A DNA stretch of 21,010 nucleotides, from positions 1 through 21,010 of the forward strand of contig CAZXBB010000133.1 of assembly GCA_964638815.1 (NCBI GenBank). Direction: 5' to 3'. This DNA comes from CAZXBB01 sp964638815. Lineage in GTDB: Bacteria > Planctomycetota > Phycisphaerae > Phycisphaerales > SM1A02. Of the stretch, positions 1-8,652 are shown piece by piece. Both the position numbers and the translations under genes were made by a program. How positions within the stretch are numbered: the stretch's first letter is position 1; every line of letters starts with the position of its first letter. The notes beneath the pieces are model-generated. The model did no database searches. It had not been told where the DNA came from and worked only from the letters and a program-made list of their open reading frames with translations.

Positions 1-45
1 CCCGCGCCCGCGCCCGCGCGAAGACAACCAGCAAACACCCGCGGA

Positions 46-1305
46 CTACCTCTCCGCCCGCGCCCGAATATTGTCCAGCACGTTGACGAAGTTGATGTAC
101 GCGTCGTACGGACTGTCGTACGGACTGAAATACTTGTGCACGTCACCGTCCGCCCAGTACTTCGTGCACATGTAATACAGGTGATCGGACGTCGTGAGCT
201 TCCGCCAGTCCTCGAGGATGTGCTCGTCGCCGGCCGCGTGCTTCGCCTTCACCGGGCCCTCGAGACGGTAGAGCTCGGCGGCGGCGCTCTCCTGCATCGA
301 GTTGCCCAGCCACGCGGAGAGGTCGCGTTCGGTGTCCGCCCACGAAGTCGTGTCCGGGACGTCGTACTCGCCGACGGGTGCGTATCGCCGGATCGCCTCG
401 GACGGCGTCACGAAGTCGTTGTGACCGGGGTGGACGTCGAACACCTTCTCCGGCAGCGCGTCGAGGAACTCGAAGATGCCGGTGTCGGCCCACTGGTGCT
501 CGCCAAACGTCTCGTAGTCCATGAACAGGTTGCAGAGGTAACCGTCGCCGTTGATCTGATCGACCCATTTCGCGAAGCGCTCGGCGGTGAGCGGCCACTC
601 CGCCCAGTTGCGGTCGGAGAAGCGGAAGGCGATGTCGTCACTCAACGAGTAGTTCTTCAGGAGCAGCCGCGTGGGCGGAATCCCATCCGCGTTTCCGTTC
701 CTCCTCCTGCTCCCGTGGGCGCCCTGCGCGGGCGGCGTCGGCCCGGCACGGGGCGGCAGGTAGACGTAGTTCGGCGAGCGGTAACCGAGCAGGCGGTCGA
801 CGCCCTCGCACAGCACGCCCCTGTAGCGTCCCATCGCCGCCACGTGCGCCGCGACCTGGTTGCTGTACGTCAGCTCGGTGTTGCGGAACACCGCGGGCGT
901 CTGTCCGAAGAGCTCGCGGACCTGCTCGTCGTGCAGCGCGACCTGCGCCTCGAACTCGGCGCGCGAGAACAGGAAGCTGAGCGAGTGGTGCGACGTCTCG
1001 CCGAGCAGTTCGCAGCACCCGGTCGCCGCGATCTCCTGGAGGAGCTCGAGCACGTCGGGCGCCCAGAGGCGGAACTGCTCGAGCGCCGTTCCCGTAATCG
1101 AGTACGCGACCTTGAACCGCCCCTCGTGTCGGCGGATCAGGTCGAGGATTCGCCGCGTCGCCGGGCGGTAGCACTTCTCGGCGACCTTCTCGCAGATCGT
1201 CCGGTTCACGTCGTTGTCGTAATAGAACGGATCCTCGTCGAAGACCGAGTAGCGCCGCAGGCGGAACGGCTGGTGCACCTGGAAGTAGAAGCAGACGGAG
1301 GTCAC
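46..1305 (-). CDS. Glycoside hydrolase family 57 (alpha-amylase/4-alpha-glucanotransferase type)
   Basis: This 419-aa protein probably hydrolyses or transfers alpha-1,4-glucan (glycogen or maltodextrin) in the cytoplasm; no signal peptide is visible. The N-terminal QVHQPFRLR (about residues 9-17) is the conserved GH57 opening strand. FRNTELTYSN carries the expected nucleophile (about Glu144), and FMDYETFGEH carries the expected acid/base (about Asp263). Assigning these residues rests on family knowledge. I chose the GTG start at 1305. The open frame runs on upstream to 1473, but that extension looks non-coding, conserved family sequence begins at once after this GTG, and a TACCAT hexamer sits exactly 6 nt before it. 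A low-complexity stretch rich in Pro, Gly and Arg (about residues 185-210) is inserted before LLLKNYSLSDDIAF, where I recall homologues having only a few residues. The exact substrate cannot be read from sequence. Confidence 0.88.
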   Translation of the reverse strand: MTSVCFYFQVHQPFRLRRYSVFDEDPFYYDNDVNRTICEKVAEKCYRPATRRILDLIRRHEGRFKVAYSITGTALEQFRLWAPDVLELLQEIAATGCCELLGETSHHSLSFLFSRAEFEAQVALHDEQVRELFGQTPAVFRNTELTYSNQVAAHVAAMGRYRGVLCEGVDRLLGYRSPNYVYLPPRAGPTPPAQGAHGSRRRNGNADGIPPTRLLLKNYSLSDDIAFRFSDRNWAEWPLTAERFAKWVDQINGDGYLCNLFMDYETFGEHQWADTGIFEFLDALPEKVFDVHPGHNDFVTPSEAIRRYAPVGEYDVPDTTSWADTERDLSAWLGNSMQESAAAELYRLEGPVKAKHAAGDEHILEDWRKLTTSDHLYYMCTKYWADGDVHKYFSPYDSPYDAYINFVNVLDNIRARAER

Positions 1306-1317
1306 CGGGGCATGGTA
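1306..1317 (-). promoter_or_regulatory. Putative leaderless -10 element of the GH57 gene
   Basis: On the minus strand TACCAT (within TATACCAT) is followed by 6 nt and then the GTG start at 1305. No Shine-Dalgarno sequence is present. The geometry places transcription initiation at or next to the start codon. It overlaps a plus-strand TATGAT at 1318-1323. I see no clear -35 hexamer. Confidence 0.4.
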
Positions 1318-1329
1318 TATGATTCTGCC

Positions 1330-1410
1330 ATGCACTCCACTCTTTCCCGTTCGGAGCTGGCCGACCGCATCGCGGCCACCTCGGTGGTGCGCGGCGCACG
1401 CCTTCGTTGA
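1330..1410 (+). CDS. Candidate 26-aa small ORF or decayed gene start, divergent from GH57
   Basis: The ATG at 1330 is preceded by TATGAT (1318-1323) with a 6-nt gap, the same geometry as other gene starts here. The peptide begins MHSTLSRSELADRIAATSVV and ends at TGA 1408-1410. A frame shift near its end would open a further short stretch, AFVDPDVGLAPRT, before a stop, so a decayed longer gene is also possible. I recognise no family. The 206-nt gap between the two minus-strand genes holds nothing else that I can support. Confidence 0.2.
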   Translation: MHSTLSRSELADRIAATSVVRGARLR

Positions 1411-1511
1411 CCCGGACGTCGGCCTCGCGCCCCGAACGGGTCGTCGTTTCGACCACCGACCGACCCGCTTCACGCATCATGCGGGCTGACGCAGCGGTCG
1501 GACCCCGTTGT

Positions 1512-2384
1512 TCACGTCGGCGGATCCTGGGATCGGCGAGCGCGTCTGACGACGCCTCGCATTCTCCCGATCACCCACACCGTCGCGGGCACGCCCATCG
1601 CCCCCACGACCACGATCGCGGCCGCGCGGTTCACGAGGTCGGCGGTCACGCCGATCTCGAGCGGGACGCCGGCCAGGAGCGGCGACAGGAGACCGATCGC
1701 CCACTCCCGGACGCCGAGGCCGCCGCTCAGGAACGGGATCATCGACGCGATCATGCTGACGCAGGCGAACGCGAGCGCCGTGTCGTGCGCGATGGGCGAC
1801 CCGATCAGCGCGAAGGCGGCGTGATAGCGAACCGCCCACACGAGCACCTCGGCGTACCGCAGCAGCGTCGCGACCAGCAGCCACCGCGGGGCGCGGAACG
1901 CCGCGCCCGCGACGAGGAAGGGAACCGGCCCCGCGACGCCGTACCACAGTGAGGCGCCGAGCCGGATCGAGACGGCGGCGACGACCGCGATCCACGCCGC
2001 GACGATCGCCGTGATGACGGCGGCCTGCGCCACCGTCTTCGCGGTGTCGGCGACGGCGATCCCGTTCACCACGCGGTGATACGCGACCCGACCGAAGAGA
2101 CCCGGACGCATCGGGATCGCGTTGAGCATCGTCGCCGATGCCACCACCATCGGCATCTCGATGACGCCCACGCGCCCGTAACGAGCGAGGAGCGACCGGA
2201 GGACGAACGCCGAGAGCACGACGTTCGCCGCGACGCCGCCGAGCAGCAGCGCGAAGTCCGCCGCGCGCGCGGAGCGGACCGAGGCGATCGCAGCGCCGAC
2301 CGTCTCGCGCTGACGCCACATCATCCACGTTGCCGCGACGAGCAGCCCGAGACCGACGGCAAACCCGGCGGCCCGCCACGGCAT
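1512..2384 (-). CDS. AglD/LPG-synthase-TM (UPF0104) family integral membrane protein
   Basis: This 290-aa protein is hydrophobic throughout, with roughly seven or eight predicted membrane segments. The conserved FLSGGLGVREWAIG, about three quarters of the way along, is characteristic of the lysylphosphatidylglycerol synthase transmembrane/AglD-type family. Members flip or modify membrane lipids or polyprenyl-linked sugars. This copy lacks the C-terminal aminoacyl-transferase domain of MprF, so its substrate is unknown. The ATG at 2384 is the only good start: an in-frame TAG (the stop of the upstream TPR gene, 2432-2430) lies 45 nt before it. The short gap and shared strand suggest co-transcription with the TPR gene. 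GH57 lies 206 nt downstream with its own apparent promoter. Confidence 0.72.
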   Translation of the reverse strand: MPWRAAGFAVGLGLLVAATWMMWRQRETVGAAIASVRSARAADFALLLGGVAANVVLSAFVLRSLLARYGRVGVIEMPMVVASATMLNAIPMRPGLFGRVAYHRVVNGIAVADTAKTVAQAAVITAIVAAWIAVVAAVSIRLGASLWYGVAGPVPFLVAGAAFRAPRWLLVATLLRYAEVLVWAVRYHAAFALIGSPIAHDTALAFACVSMIASMIPFLSGGLGVREWAIGLLSPLLAGVPLEIGVTADLVNRAAAIVVVGAMGVPATVWVIGRMRGVVRRARRSQDPPT

Positions 2385-2429
2385 CCGGCGGCGGGCGTCT
2401 GCGGGGCCTTGTGCGTCGATCGTGTCCAG

Positions 2430-4844
2430 CTACCGCCCCTCTTGCGTCTCGAGCCGGTACTGGGCGCGGATGGCCTCGAAGATGTCGGCGGACTGCTGGG
2501 CGAAGAACCGCAGCTCGGGATCGTCCGGGTAGAGCGTGGGGTCGAGCATCGGGTCGTCGGCCCCGGTGAGGTGGAACAGCAGGTAGAGAAGACGCACCGT
2601 GCGGTCGGGGCTCTGCTGCGCCCAGCCGCGCATCTGCTCGGTGAGACGGCCGGTCGGCGTCGCGCACAGGAGCCACGCCTGGGCCATCCCGCCGAGGCTC
2701 GCGTACGCCTGCGCCGTCGCGTCTCGAACGACGCTCACCAACTGGAACATCTCCGGGGCCGCGTCGGCGGGCAGTGTGAAAGCGGTGGACTGGATGAGGA
2801 TCGCCAGGCGGTCGAGGTCCGCGATCTCGCGCGGATCCTGGATGGCGACCATCGCTTCCTGGATCCATCCCGGGCCCACGCGCACGCCCTCGATCCGCAG
2901 CATCGGCGTCAGCGTCTCGGCGCCGAGCAGCCCCGGCTCGATGGCGCCGCGCTGCGTCACGTGGAAGTTCATGACCGCCTTGACGCGAATGAACAGCCCC
3001 TGCCGGCTGTCCGAGGCGAGCACCGTGCCGAGCTCCCCGTGCCGGAGATTGACGGGAATCACGAGCTCCTCACGGGGCTCGAGACGCAATCGCCGGCCGA
3101 TGTTGACGACGAGCGGCCGCAGCTCGGGCCGCCGCAGCTCCCGCATCGTCGTTGCGAAGGTCAGGATCACCTCCGGATGGATCGGTCCGTCGTCGTCGAT
3201 CGCGAGCGGATCCGGCGAGTTGTTGCGGATGCGCAGATTGATGATGACCGGCTCGTAGGCCTGGAACACCGGTTTGGCAGGCTCGATGTGCAGGTCCACG
3301 GCGAGGCTGGCCGCGACCGGGTAGCGTTCAAAGCCGGGCGGCAGCGCGGAAAGCGCGCCCTCGAGACGGGCGGCGTCCGGACTGATCGGGTGCCGCTGGC
3401 CGAGGATGGTCCAAACCTCGTTGGCCGCCCACACGCCCATCAGCGTCCCGGGACGCAAACGCGCCGCGGCGAGGAAGGCCCGCGCCGACTCGGCCCGCTG
3501 TCCCAGACGCCGGTGCGCCTCACCGCGTCCGAGCAGCACCGCGAGGTCGTCCTCGGCGCACCGTTCGAAGATCTCGATCGCGCGACGCGGGTCGCGGCGC
3601 CGCAGCGCGAGCCACCCGTCGAACCGCGCGCGCGCCGCGTCGCCGATCGGCCGGATCGACTCGACCTCGGCAAGCAGCTCCTCCACGCGATCAACGTCCC
3701 GGCCGAGCCAGGCGGCGATCCACGCCCGCTCCAGCCGCATCATCGCCTCCTGGTCGGGAGACAGCCGCTGCTTCTCGTCGTCGGCGCGTCTCGATCGCTC
3801 GAAGACGCGGTCGTACGCGGCCAGCGCGCGCTCGAGGTCGGCGTCGGCTTCGACGTCGCCGCGTTGACGCCGGATCGCCGCGCGCACCGTCGCGAGCGTC
3901 GGATCGATGTGGCCGGTGAACGCGGCGCGCTGGAGCGAGTCGAGCGTCGGGTCGTTCCGGTACGCCTCCATCTGCGCGGTCTCGTCAACCTCCTGCTGGC
4001 GTCTGCGGATCCGGCGGAGCGCCGTCTGCGCGTCGCCGTTGCCCCACTTCGCGATACAGGCGTCCGCGACGAGCTGGTCGCGCGGGAACACCACCATCGT
4101 GTCCATGGAGGTGAGCGCGATGTCGTACATCTGCACCGCCCCGCCGTAGGCGCCGTGTTCGAGCATGTGCTCCCCGAGCGCGATGAGCGTGGTGACGTCG
4201 GTCGGATCAGCCCGGGCGAGGCCCGCGAGCAGCTCGGCTTCGGCGTAGGGATCGTCCACGTTCATGCGGAAGAACCCCGCGGCGATCGCCATCGCGGCGC
4301 GGTTGGAAGGATCCAGCGCGATCGCATCGGCCAGCGCCTCGGCGAACGCGTCGACGTTCCCCCGACGCTGCTCGAGCAGCGCGACGTCGAAGGCGAGGCG
4401 CGAAGCGACCACGTCTCCGATCTCGTCCCGTCGCGACGGGTCGAGCAGACGCCGGTACGCGGCCAGACGCTCCTCGATGTTGTTGGTCTTCTCCAGCTCG
4501 AGGTTGACGGCGGCCAGCCGCACCACGTCGTCATCGGGGTCGAGCTCGGCGAGCCGTCGCACGGCCATCTCGTAGTAATCGGGACGCTCGGCGAGCGTCG
4601 CCAGGTCGCGGAGATACCGCCATGCGGCCGTGCTGTCGGGGTCGAGCCGCGTGGCCTCGCGGGCCAGGATCGTCGCGCTCTCGATCGCGAGCAGGTTGAG
4701 CTTCGGCGAGGCCGACATCTGCATGGCGGAGCCGAGCAGGTGCGCGGAGACCCGCCGGCCCATCTCTTCGTCGAGCTGCGCGACCGCGCGGGCGGAGCAC
4801 AGCAGCGCCACGGCGGCGGCGAGGACGTAGAGGGGAAGACGCAT
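2430..4844 (-). CDS. Secreted TPR-like repeat protein, function unknown
   Basis: This 804-aa protein begins with a clear signal peptide (MRLPLYVLAAAVALLCSARA, then VAQ), so it is exported. Residues from about 25 to 480 are alpha-helical, with repeated Ala- and Leu-rich pairs typical of degenerate TPR or Sel1-like solenoids (for example RLAELDPDDDVVRLAAVNLELEK and ALADAIALDPSNRAAMAIAA). A beta-rich segment follows around SLAVDLHIEPAKPVFQAYEP and NLRIRNNSPDPLAI, resembling an Ig-like or transglutaminase-associated fold. A helical C-terminal part ends the protein. The open frame extends upstream to 5093, but that part is poly-Ala/Arg and lacks coding character, so I chose the ATG at 4844. A weak GAGAAA precedes it. 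I recognise no enzyme domain; a scaffold or envelope protein is an inference. Confidence 0.75.
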   Translation of the reverse strand: MRLPLYVLAAAVALLCSARAVAQLDEEMGRRVSAHLLGSAMQMSASPKLNLLAIESATILAREATRLDPDSTAAWRYLRDLATLAERPDYYEMAVRRLAELDPDDDVVRLAAVNLELEKTNNIEERLAAYRRLLDPSRRDEIGDVVASRLAFDVALLEQRRGNVDAFAEALADAIALDPSNRAAMAIAAGFFRMNVDDPYAEAELLAGLARADPTDVTTLIALGEHMLEHGAYGGAVQMYDIALTSMDTMVVFPRDQLVADACIAKWGNGDAQTALRRIRRRQQEVDETAQMEAYRNDPTLDSLQRAAFTGHIDPTLATVRAAIRRQRGDVEADADLERALAAYDRVFERSRRADDEKQRLSPDQEAMMRLERAWIAAWLGRDVDRVEELLAEVESIRPIGDAARARFDGWLALRRRDPRRAIEIFERCAEDDLAVLLGRGEAHRRLGQRAESARAFLAAARLRPGTLMGVWAANEVWTILGQRHPISPDAARLEGALSALPPGFERYPVAASLAVDLHIEPAKPVFQAYEPVIINLRIRNNSPDPLAIDDDGPIHPEVILTFATTMRELRRPELRPLVVNIGRRLRLEPREELVIPVNLRHGELGTVLASDSRQGLFIRVKAVMNFHVTQRGAIEPGLLGAETLTPMLRIEGVRVGPGWIQEAMVAIQDPREIADLDRLAILIQSTAFTLPADAAPEMFQLVSVVRDATAQAYASLGGMAQAWLLCATPTGRLTEQMRGWAQQSPDRTVRLLYLLFHLTGADDPMLDPTLYPDDPELRFFAQQSADIFEAIRAQYRLETQEGR

Positions 4845-5080
4845 GATGTTTCTCGTCGGCGGGGCGGGGCGTCGCCGGTCACATTCGACGATCGCTTCGT
4901 ACGCGGTCCGGCCCCCCCGGGTTCGCCCCGCAAGACATGCAGGAACCGCCGCCGCCGCCGCGGCCGGATCGCCTCGGCGGGCGCGCGGTGTGGCGTTCCC
5001 GGGCCGGCGGCAGGGGGCGCCATGGCCGCTTCGCCGGCTCCGGGGCCGTACGGGGATGATCCGTGCTATCGTTCCGATCG

Positions 5081-5109
5081 TTGACACTGTCACGGGTCAC
5101 TGATACGGT
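5081..5109 (+). promoter_or_regulatory. Sigma-70-like promoter upstream of the 5171 gene
   Basis: TTGACA (5081-5086) is followed by a 17-nt spacer and TACGGT (5104-5109). The -35 is a perfect consensus and the spacing is ideal; the -10 is weak. This predicts an untranslated leader of about 55 nt before the ATG at 5171. The rest of the 326-nt divergent gap (4845-5170) is GC-rich, and I see no gene in it. Confidence 0.5.
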
Positions 5110-5170
5110 CCATACCCCGCTCGGGTCGACGAGGGCTACCGTCCGACCTGCACTGGAGTTGCGTTTCCTA

Positions 5171-6244
5171 ATGCCGAGCCGTCTTCTCATCCACCGCACC
5201 GCGGCGGCGGTCGTGACGATACTGGCCGTGGCCGCCACGGTCAGCCTTTGCCATGCTGCGGATCCGCCTTCGATCACGGGTCTGGCCGCACGAAGTTCTC
5301 TGTCGGCCGATGAGCGGGCCCAGATCGAGCAATACGCAACCGCTTACACGGGGAAGCTCCTGGAAACGACCGACGATCCGGGCGAGATCCGCCGGGTCCG
5401 CGGCAAGCTGGTGGACGTGATCCGCCGGGGCGGCACCTCGGAGATCTTCCGGGATACGTACAGCCGCTACGCCCTTCCCGGTCTGACGACGGTCGTCAAG
5501 GACGGAAGCCCCGACCAGTCCGTCACCGCGCTGATCGTCGTCGCGCAGCTCGGCACGGAACAGGCGCTGAGCATGCTGCTCGGGCACTGCGCCCAGGACG
5601 ACGAACCGCGACGGCACGTGCGGCTCGCCGCGGCCCGGAGTTGCGGATACCTCCTGTCCAGCGCCGGATCCGGCCTGGGCGCCAACAAGGTCACCGCCGC
5701 GGCCCGCCTGCTCGCGGACGCCGCCGTCGAGGAGCCCGATCATTACACGCTCCGGCACCTCATCCAGGCGATCCAGGCCGCCACCGAGGCCACCGGCAAC
5801 GCCGATGAGCGCGGGCAGATGCACCGCGACCTCGTGCGCGCGATCGAGCAGACCGCCGAGCGGGCCGCGCTCGCAAAGGACAAGGAAGCGGCGGATCTCC
5901 TCGCGGCCATGTACCCGGTGCTCCATCGTCTCCGCACGAAGTTCATCGTCATGGATCCGGTCATGCAGCGCAGCCTCGGCCGCGCGCTCGGCCCCTGCGT
6001 CCGCAAGGTCCTCGACGTGGCGACGGCCCACTGGAACGAGTTCCAGAACGCCGACGCCGACCAGCCCGCGAACATCATCGTGGTCTGCGAGCGCTTCCTC
6101 GCCACGATCGATCGCGTCGTCCGCGGCGACGGCGAGCGCCCCGCCGAGGAGAACCTCAAGGACGCGTGGGATCGCGGCGACGTCCAGCGCTTCAAAGAGG
6201 TGCTCGGCCGCTGGACCGCTCTCCTGAGTCGGCCGCCGTACTAG
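5171..6244 (+). CDS. Secreted alpha-helical protein, function unknown
   Basis: This 357-aa protein has an N-terminal signal peptide (about residues 1-30, ending SLCHAADPP). The mature part is almost entirely alpha-helical, and segments such as QSVTALIVVAQLGTEQALSML and RHVRLAAARSCGYLLSSAGS suggest HEAT/ARM-like repeats. The reading frame is open upstream to 5063. The ATG at 5171 gives the signal peptide directly and has GGAG about 12 nt before it. The gene is divergent from the secreted TPR protein, so both may serve the cell envelope. I do not recognise a named family; the length and composition recall the lineage-specific secreted proteins common in Planctomycetota. Confidence 0.7.
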   Translation: MPSRLLIHRTAAAVVTILAVAATVSLCHAADPPSITGLAARSSLSADERAQIEQYATAYTGKLLETTDDPGEIRRVRGKLVDVIRRGGTSEIFRDTYSRYALPGLTTVVKDGSPDQSVTALIVVAQLGTEQALSMLLGHCAQDDEPRRHVRLAAARSCGYLLSSAGSGLGANKVTAAARLLADAAVEEPDHYTLRHLIQAIQAATEATGNADERGQMHRDLVRAIEQTAERAALAKDKEAADLLAAMYPVLHRLRTKFIVMDPVMQRSLGRALGPCVRKVLDVATAHWNEFQNADADQPANIIVVCERFLATIDRVVRGDGERPAEENLKDAWDRGDVQRFKEVLGRWTALLSRPPY

Positions 6245-6334
6245 CCCGAGCCATGAAGCGGGGTCGGACGTCGGGCGATGCGACCGCGTGAGCGCCGGCT
6301 CGAGCCTCAACGTATCGAGTGGACCTGCGTTCGG

Positions 6335-6391
6335 CCGGGCTTCGGCATCCGGGCTTTCGGCATCCGGGCTTCAGCATCTGGGCTTCGGCAC
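6335..6391 (+). repeat. Imperfect 14-15-nt minisatellite upstream of the peptide-transporter gene
   Basis: About four imperfect copies of CCGGGCTTCGGCAT lie head to tail, with single-base insertions and substitutions. The array ends about 50 nt before the start at 6442 and about 40 nt before the TACCAT hexamer. It lies in a 197-nt gap with no gene. Confidence 0.75.
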
Positions 6392-6429
6392 CCCGGGTGT
6401 CGCTCACGCACGGGATACGTCACCGGCCT

Positions 6430-6435
6430 TACCAT
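6430..6435 (+). promoter_or_regulatory. Putative leaderless -10 element (TACCAT)
   Basis: TACCAT lies exactly 6 nt before the ATG at 6442, and no Shine-Dalgarno sequence is present. The geometry is identical to that of the GH57, deoC and redoxin genes. It would start the whole 6442-12267 chain. A -35 match is not obvious. Confidence 0.4.
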
Positions 6436-6441
6436 TGAGCC

Positions 6442-8652
6442 ATGAGACTCCTCGCGCCCTTCGGCGTACTGGTGCTCGCCCTCGTCCTCGTCGTCCGCTT
6501 CGACGCCGGCTCGGGCGACGCGGATCTCGTCTTCGTCAACCAGAACGAGGTGTTCACGCTCGACCCCCAGCGGATGAGCTATATCCAGGACCTGCGGCTC
6601 GCGCACGTGCTCTACGAGGGGCTCGTGCGGTGGGACAACACGGACTTCTCGGTGCTGCCCGCCGCCGCGACCAACGTGCCCGACCCGCAGCCCGACGGGC
6701 GCACCTACCGCTTCGAGATCCGTCCCACGGCCCGGTGGTCGAACGGCGACCCCGTCACGGCGCACGACTTCATCTACGCATGGAAGCGCGCGATCTTCCC
6801 GGACACCGCGGCCGACTACTCGAACCTCTTCTTCGTCATCGACGGAGCCGAGTCGTTCTTCCACTGGCGCGTCGCGCAGACCGCGGGGTTCGTCACGGAT
6901 CCCTGGGCGCCGGACGCGACGCCCGACACCGTGATCGCCGCCGCCCGGCGGATGATCGCGGCGCTCGGCGTGAAGCGGCTGCGCGACGGTGACGGCAACG
7001 CCCCGGGCAGCGGGGACGACGACCGCGCCCTCGTCCGCGAGATCGAGTCGCTGCGCCGCGCGGCCGAGGCCGGCGGACCGGATCTCGAAGACGCCATCGC
7101 GAACGCGCAGCGCGCCCGCGCGTGGTGGAACCACCTCGACACGCCGGCGTCTCGCGCGAAGGAACGCGACTGGATGTGGGAGGAGGCCGATCGCCTCTTT
7201 ACCGAGTCCGTCGGACTGCGGGCACGCGGGGACCGCACGCTCGAGGTGCGACTCGCGCGGCCGACGGCCTATTTCCTCGATCTCCTCTGCTTCGGCGTCT
7301 TTTTCCCCGTGCACCGCCCGACCGTCGAGGGATGGCCCGCGAACATCGACACGAGCGCAGGATGGCACGCGGTCGCGGCGTCGGAGGCCGGCGCCCCCGG
7401 CTTCGAAGCGTGCCGCTGGATCCGGCTGGACGAAACCACCGGCAAGCTCGAGCAGAAGCACGGCTGGGCCAAGCCCGGCCGTCATGTCGGCAACGGCACG
7501 CACGTGCTCGACGTCTGGCGTTACAAGCGGGATCTCCTCCTCGCGGCCAATCCGCGGTATCACGACCCGGGACGCGTGCGAACAAAGACCATCCTCGCGA
7601 TCACGATCGAGGATACGAACACGGCCGTGCTCGCCTTCGAGTCGGGTCGCGTCGACTGGCTCGTGGACGTGGACGCCGAGTACCAGTCCGACATGCTCGA
7701 GCAGCTCTCGCGATACAGGGAGCGCCACGCGGTGGAGCTGCGCGACCTGCTCGCGTCGGGATTCTCCGAGGACGACGCGCTGGCGCGGCTGCCGGACCCG
7801 GGACCGGGCGAGCGACGCGATATCCACGTGTTCCCCACGTTCGGGACGGACTTCTACAGCTTCAACTGCCGACCGACGCTGAACAGCGGACGCCCGAACC
7901 CGTTCGCCGATCCGGCCGTACGGCGGGCTTTCGTGATGAGCGTGGACAAGAAGGAGATCGTCGAGCGCATCACGCGTCTTGACGAGCCGGTCGCCACGAC
8001 GCTGATCCCACCCGGGTCGATTGCGGGGTACGCGAGCCCCGCCGGGCTCCCCCACGATGCGGCGCGGGCCCGCGCCGAGCTCGCGTCGGCGGGCTGGTCC
8101 GATCGGGACGGCGACGGGCTCGTCGAGAACGAACGGCGCGAGCCGTTCCCGGTGATCGACCTGCTCTACACGACGAACGTGCCTCGCTACAAGTGGATGT
8201 CGCTGAACCTGAAGTCCCAGTGGGAGCGCGGGCTCGGCGTGCGCATCGAGCTGCGCGGCGTCGAGACGAAGTTCTACAAGGAGGACCTCAAGCAGGGAAA
8301 GTTCATGATCGCGCGCGGTCGCTGGTACGGCGATTACGGCGACCCGACGACCTTCCTCGATCTCTGCCGATCGACCGACGGCAACAACGACCGCGGCTAC
8401 GAGAGCGCGGTCATCGATGACCTGCTCGACCGGGCGGCCGACGAGCGCGACCGGGCAAAGCGGCTCGCGATTCTCTCGGAGTGCGAGCGCATCCTCTTCG
8501 ACGAGGAGGTCCCGATGCTGCCGATCTGCCAGCTCGTGCAGGTCTACATGTACGATCCCGCCCGCGTGCACGGGCTCAGCGATCACCCGCGTCTCACGCA
8601 GTTCCTGTGGCAGATGCGGGTGGACGACGGGACCGGACGGAACGCCCCATGA
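6442..8652 (+). CDS. ABC transporter substrate-binding protein, family 5 (oligopeptide/dipeptide type)
   Basis: This 736-aa protein matches the SBP_bac_5 family. It has an N-terminal hydrophobic segment, then NEVFTLDPQRMSYIQDLRLA, LYEGLVRWD and the hallmark RWSNGDPVTAHDFIYAWKR. Later come DPAVRRAFVMSVDKKEIVER and the C-terminal DEEVPMLPICQL. It should bind peptides or similar solutes in the periplasm and deliver them to a Dpp/Opp permease. It is about 200 residues longer than usual; a charged helical insertion lies at about residues 150-240. The N-terminal segment has no cysteine, so it is not a classical lipoprotein and may stay membrane-anchored. Its stop overlaps the next start (ATGA, 8649-8652), so the permease gene is translationally coupled. 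Confidence 0.9.
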   Translation: MRLLAPFGVLVLALVLVVRFDAGSGDADLVFVNQNEVFTLDPQRMSYIQDLRLAHVLYEGLVRWDNTDFSVLPAAATNVPDPQPDGRTYRFEIRPTARWSNGDPVTAHDFIYAWKRAIFPDTAADYSNLFFVIDGAESFFHWRVAQTAGFVTDPWAPDATPDTVIAAARRMIAALGVKRLRDGDGNAPGSGDDDRALVREIESLRRAAEAGGPDLEDAIANAQRARAWWNHLDTPASRAKERDWMWEEADRLFTESVGLRARGDRTLEVRLARPTAYFLDLLCFGVFFPVHRPTVEGWPANIDTSAGWHAVAASEAGAPGFEACRWIRLDETTGKLEQKHGWAKPGRHVGNGTHVLDVWRYKRDLLLAANPRYHDPGRVRTKTILAITIEDTNTAVLAFESGRVDWLVDVDAEYQSDMLEQLSRYRERHAVELRDLLASGFSEDDALARLPDPGPGERRDIHVFPTFGTDFYSFNCRPTLNSGRPNPFADPAVRRAFVMSVDKKEIVERITRLDEPVATTLIPPGSIAGYASPAGLPHDAARARAELASAGWSDRDGDGLVENERREPFPVIDLLYTTNVPRYKWMSLNLKSQWERGLGVRIELRGVETKFYKEDLKQGKFMIARGRWYGDYGDPTTFLDLCRSTDGNNDRGYESAVIDDLLDRAADERDRAKRLAILSECERILFDEEVPMLPICQLVQVYMYDPARVHGLSDHPRLTQFLWQMRVDDGTGRNAP

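Noticed and set aside
2076..5084. A 1002-codon plus-strand open frame opposite the TPR gene
   Set aside because: It is the high-GC antisense shadow of the secreted TPR gene: Arg- and His-rich, no signal peptide and no recognisable motif, while the minus-strand frame has clear protein features.
6307..8586. A 759-codon minus-strand open frame opposite the substrate-binding protein
   Set aside because: The plus strand encodes unmistakable SBP family 5 motifs across the same bases. The minus product is Arg/Glu/Val-rich shadow sequence.
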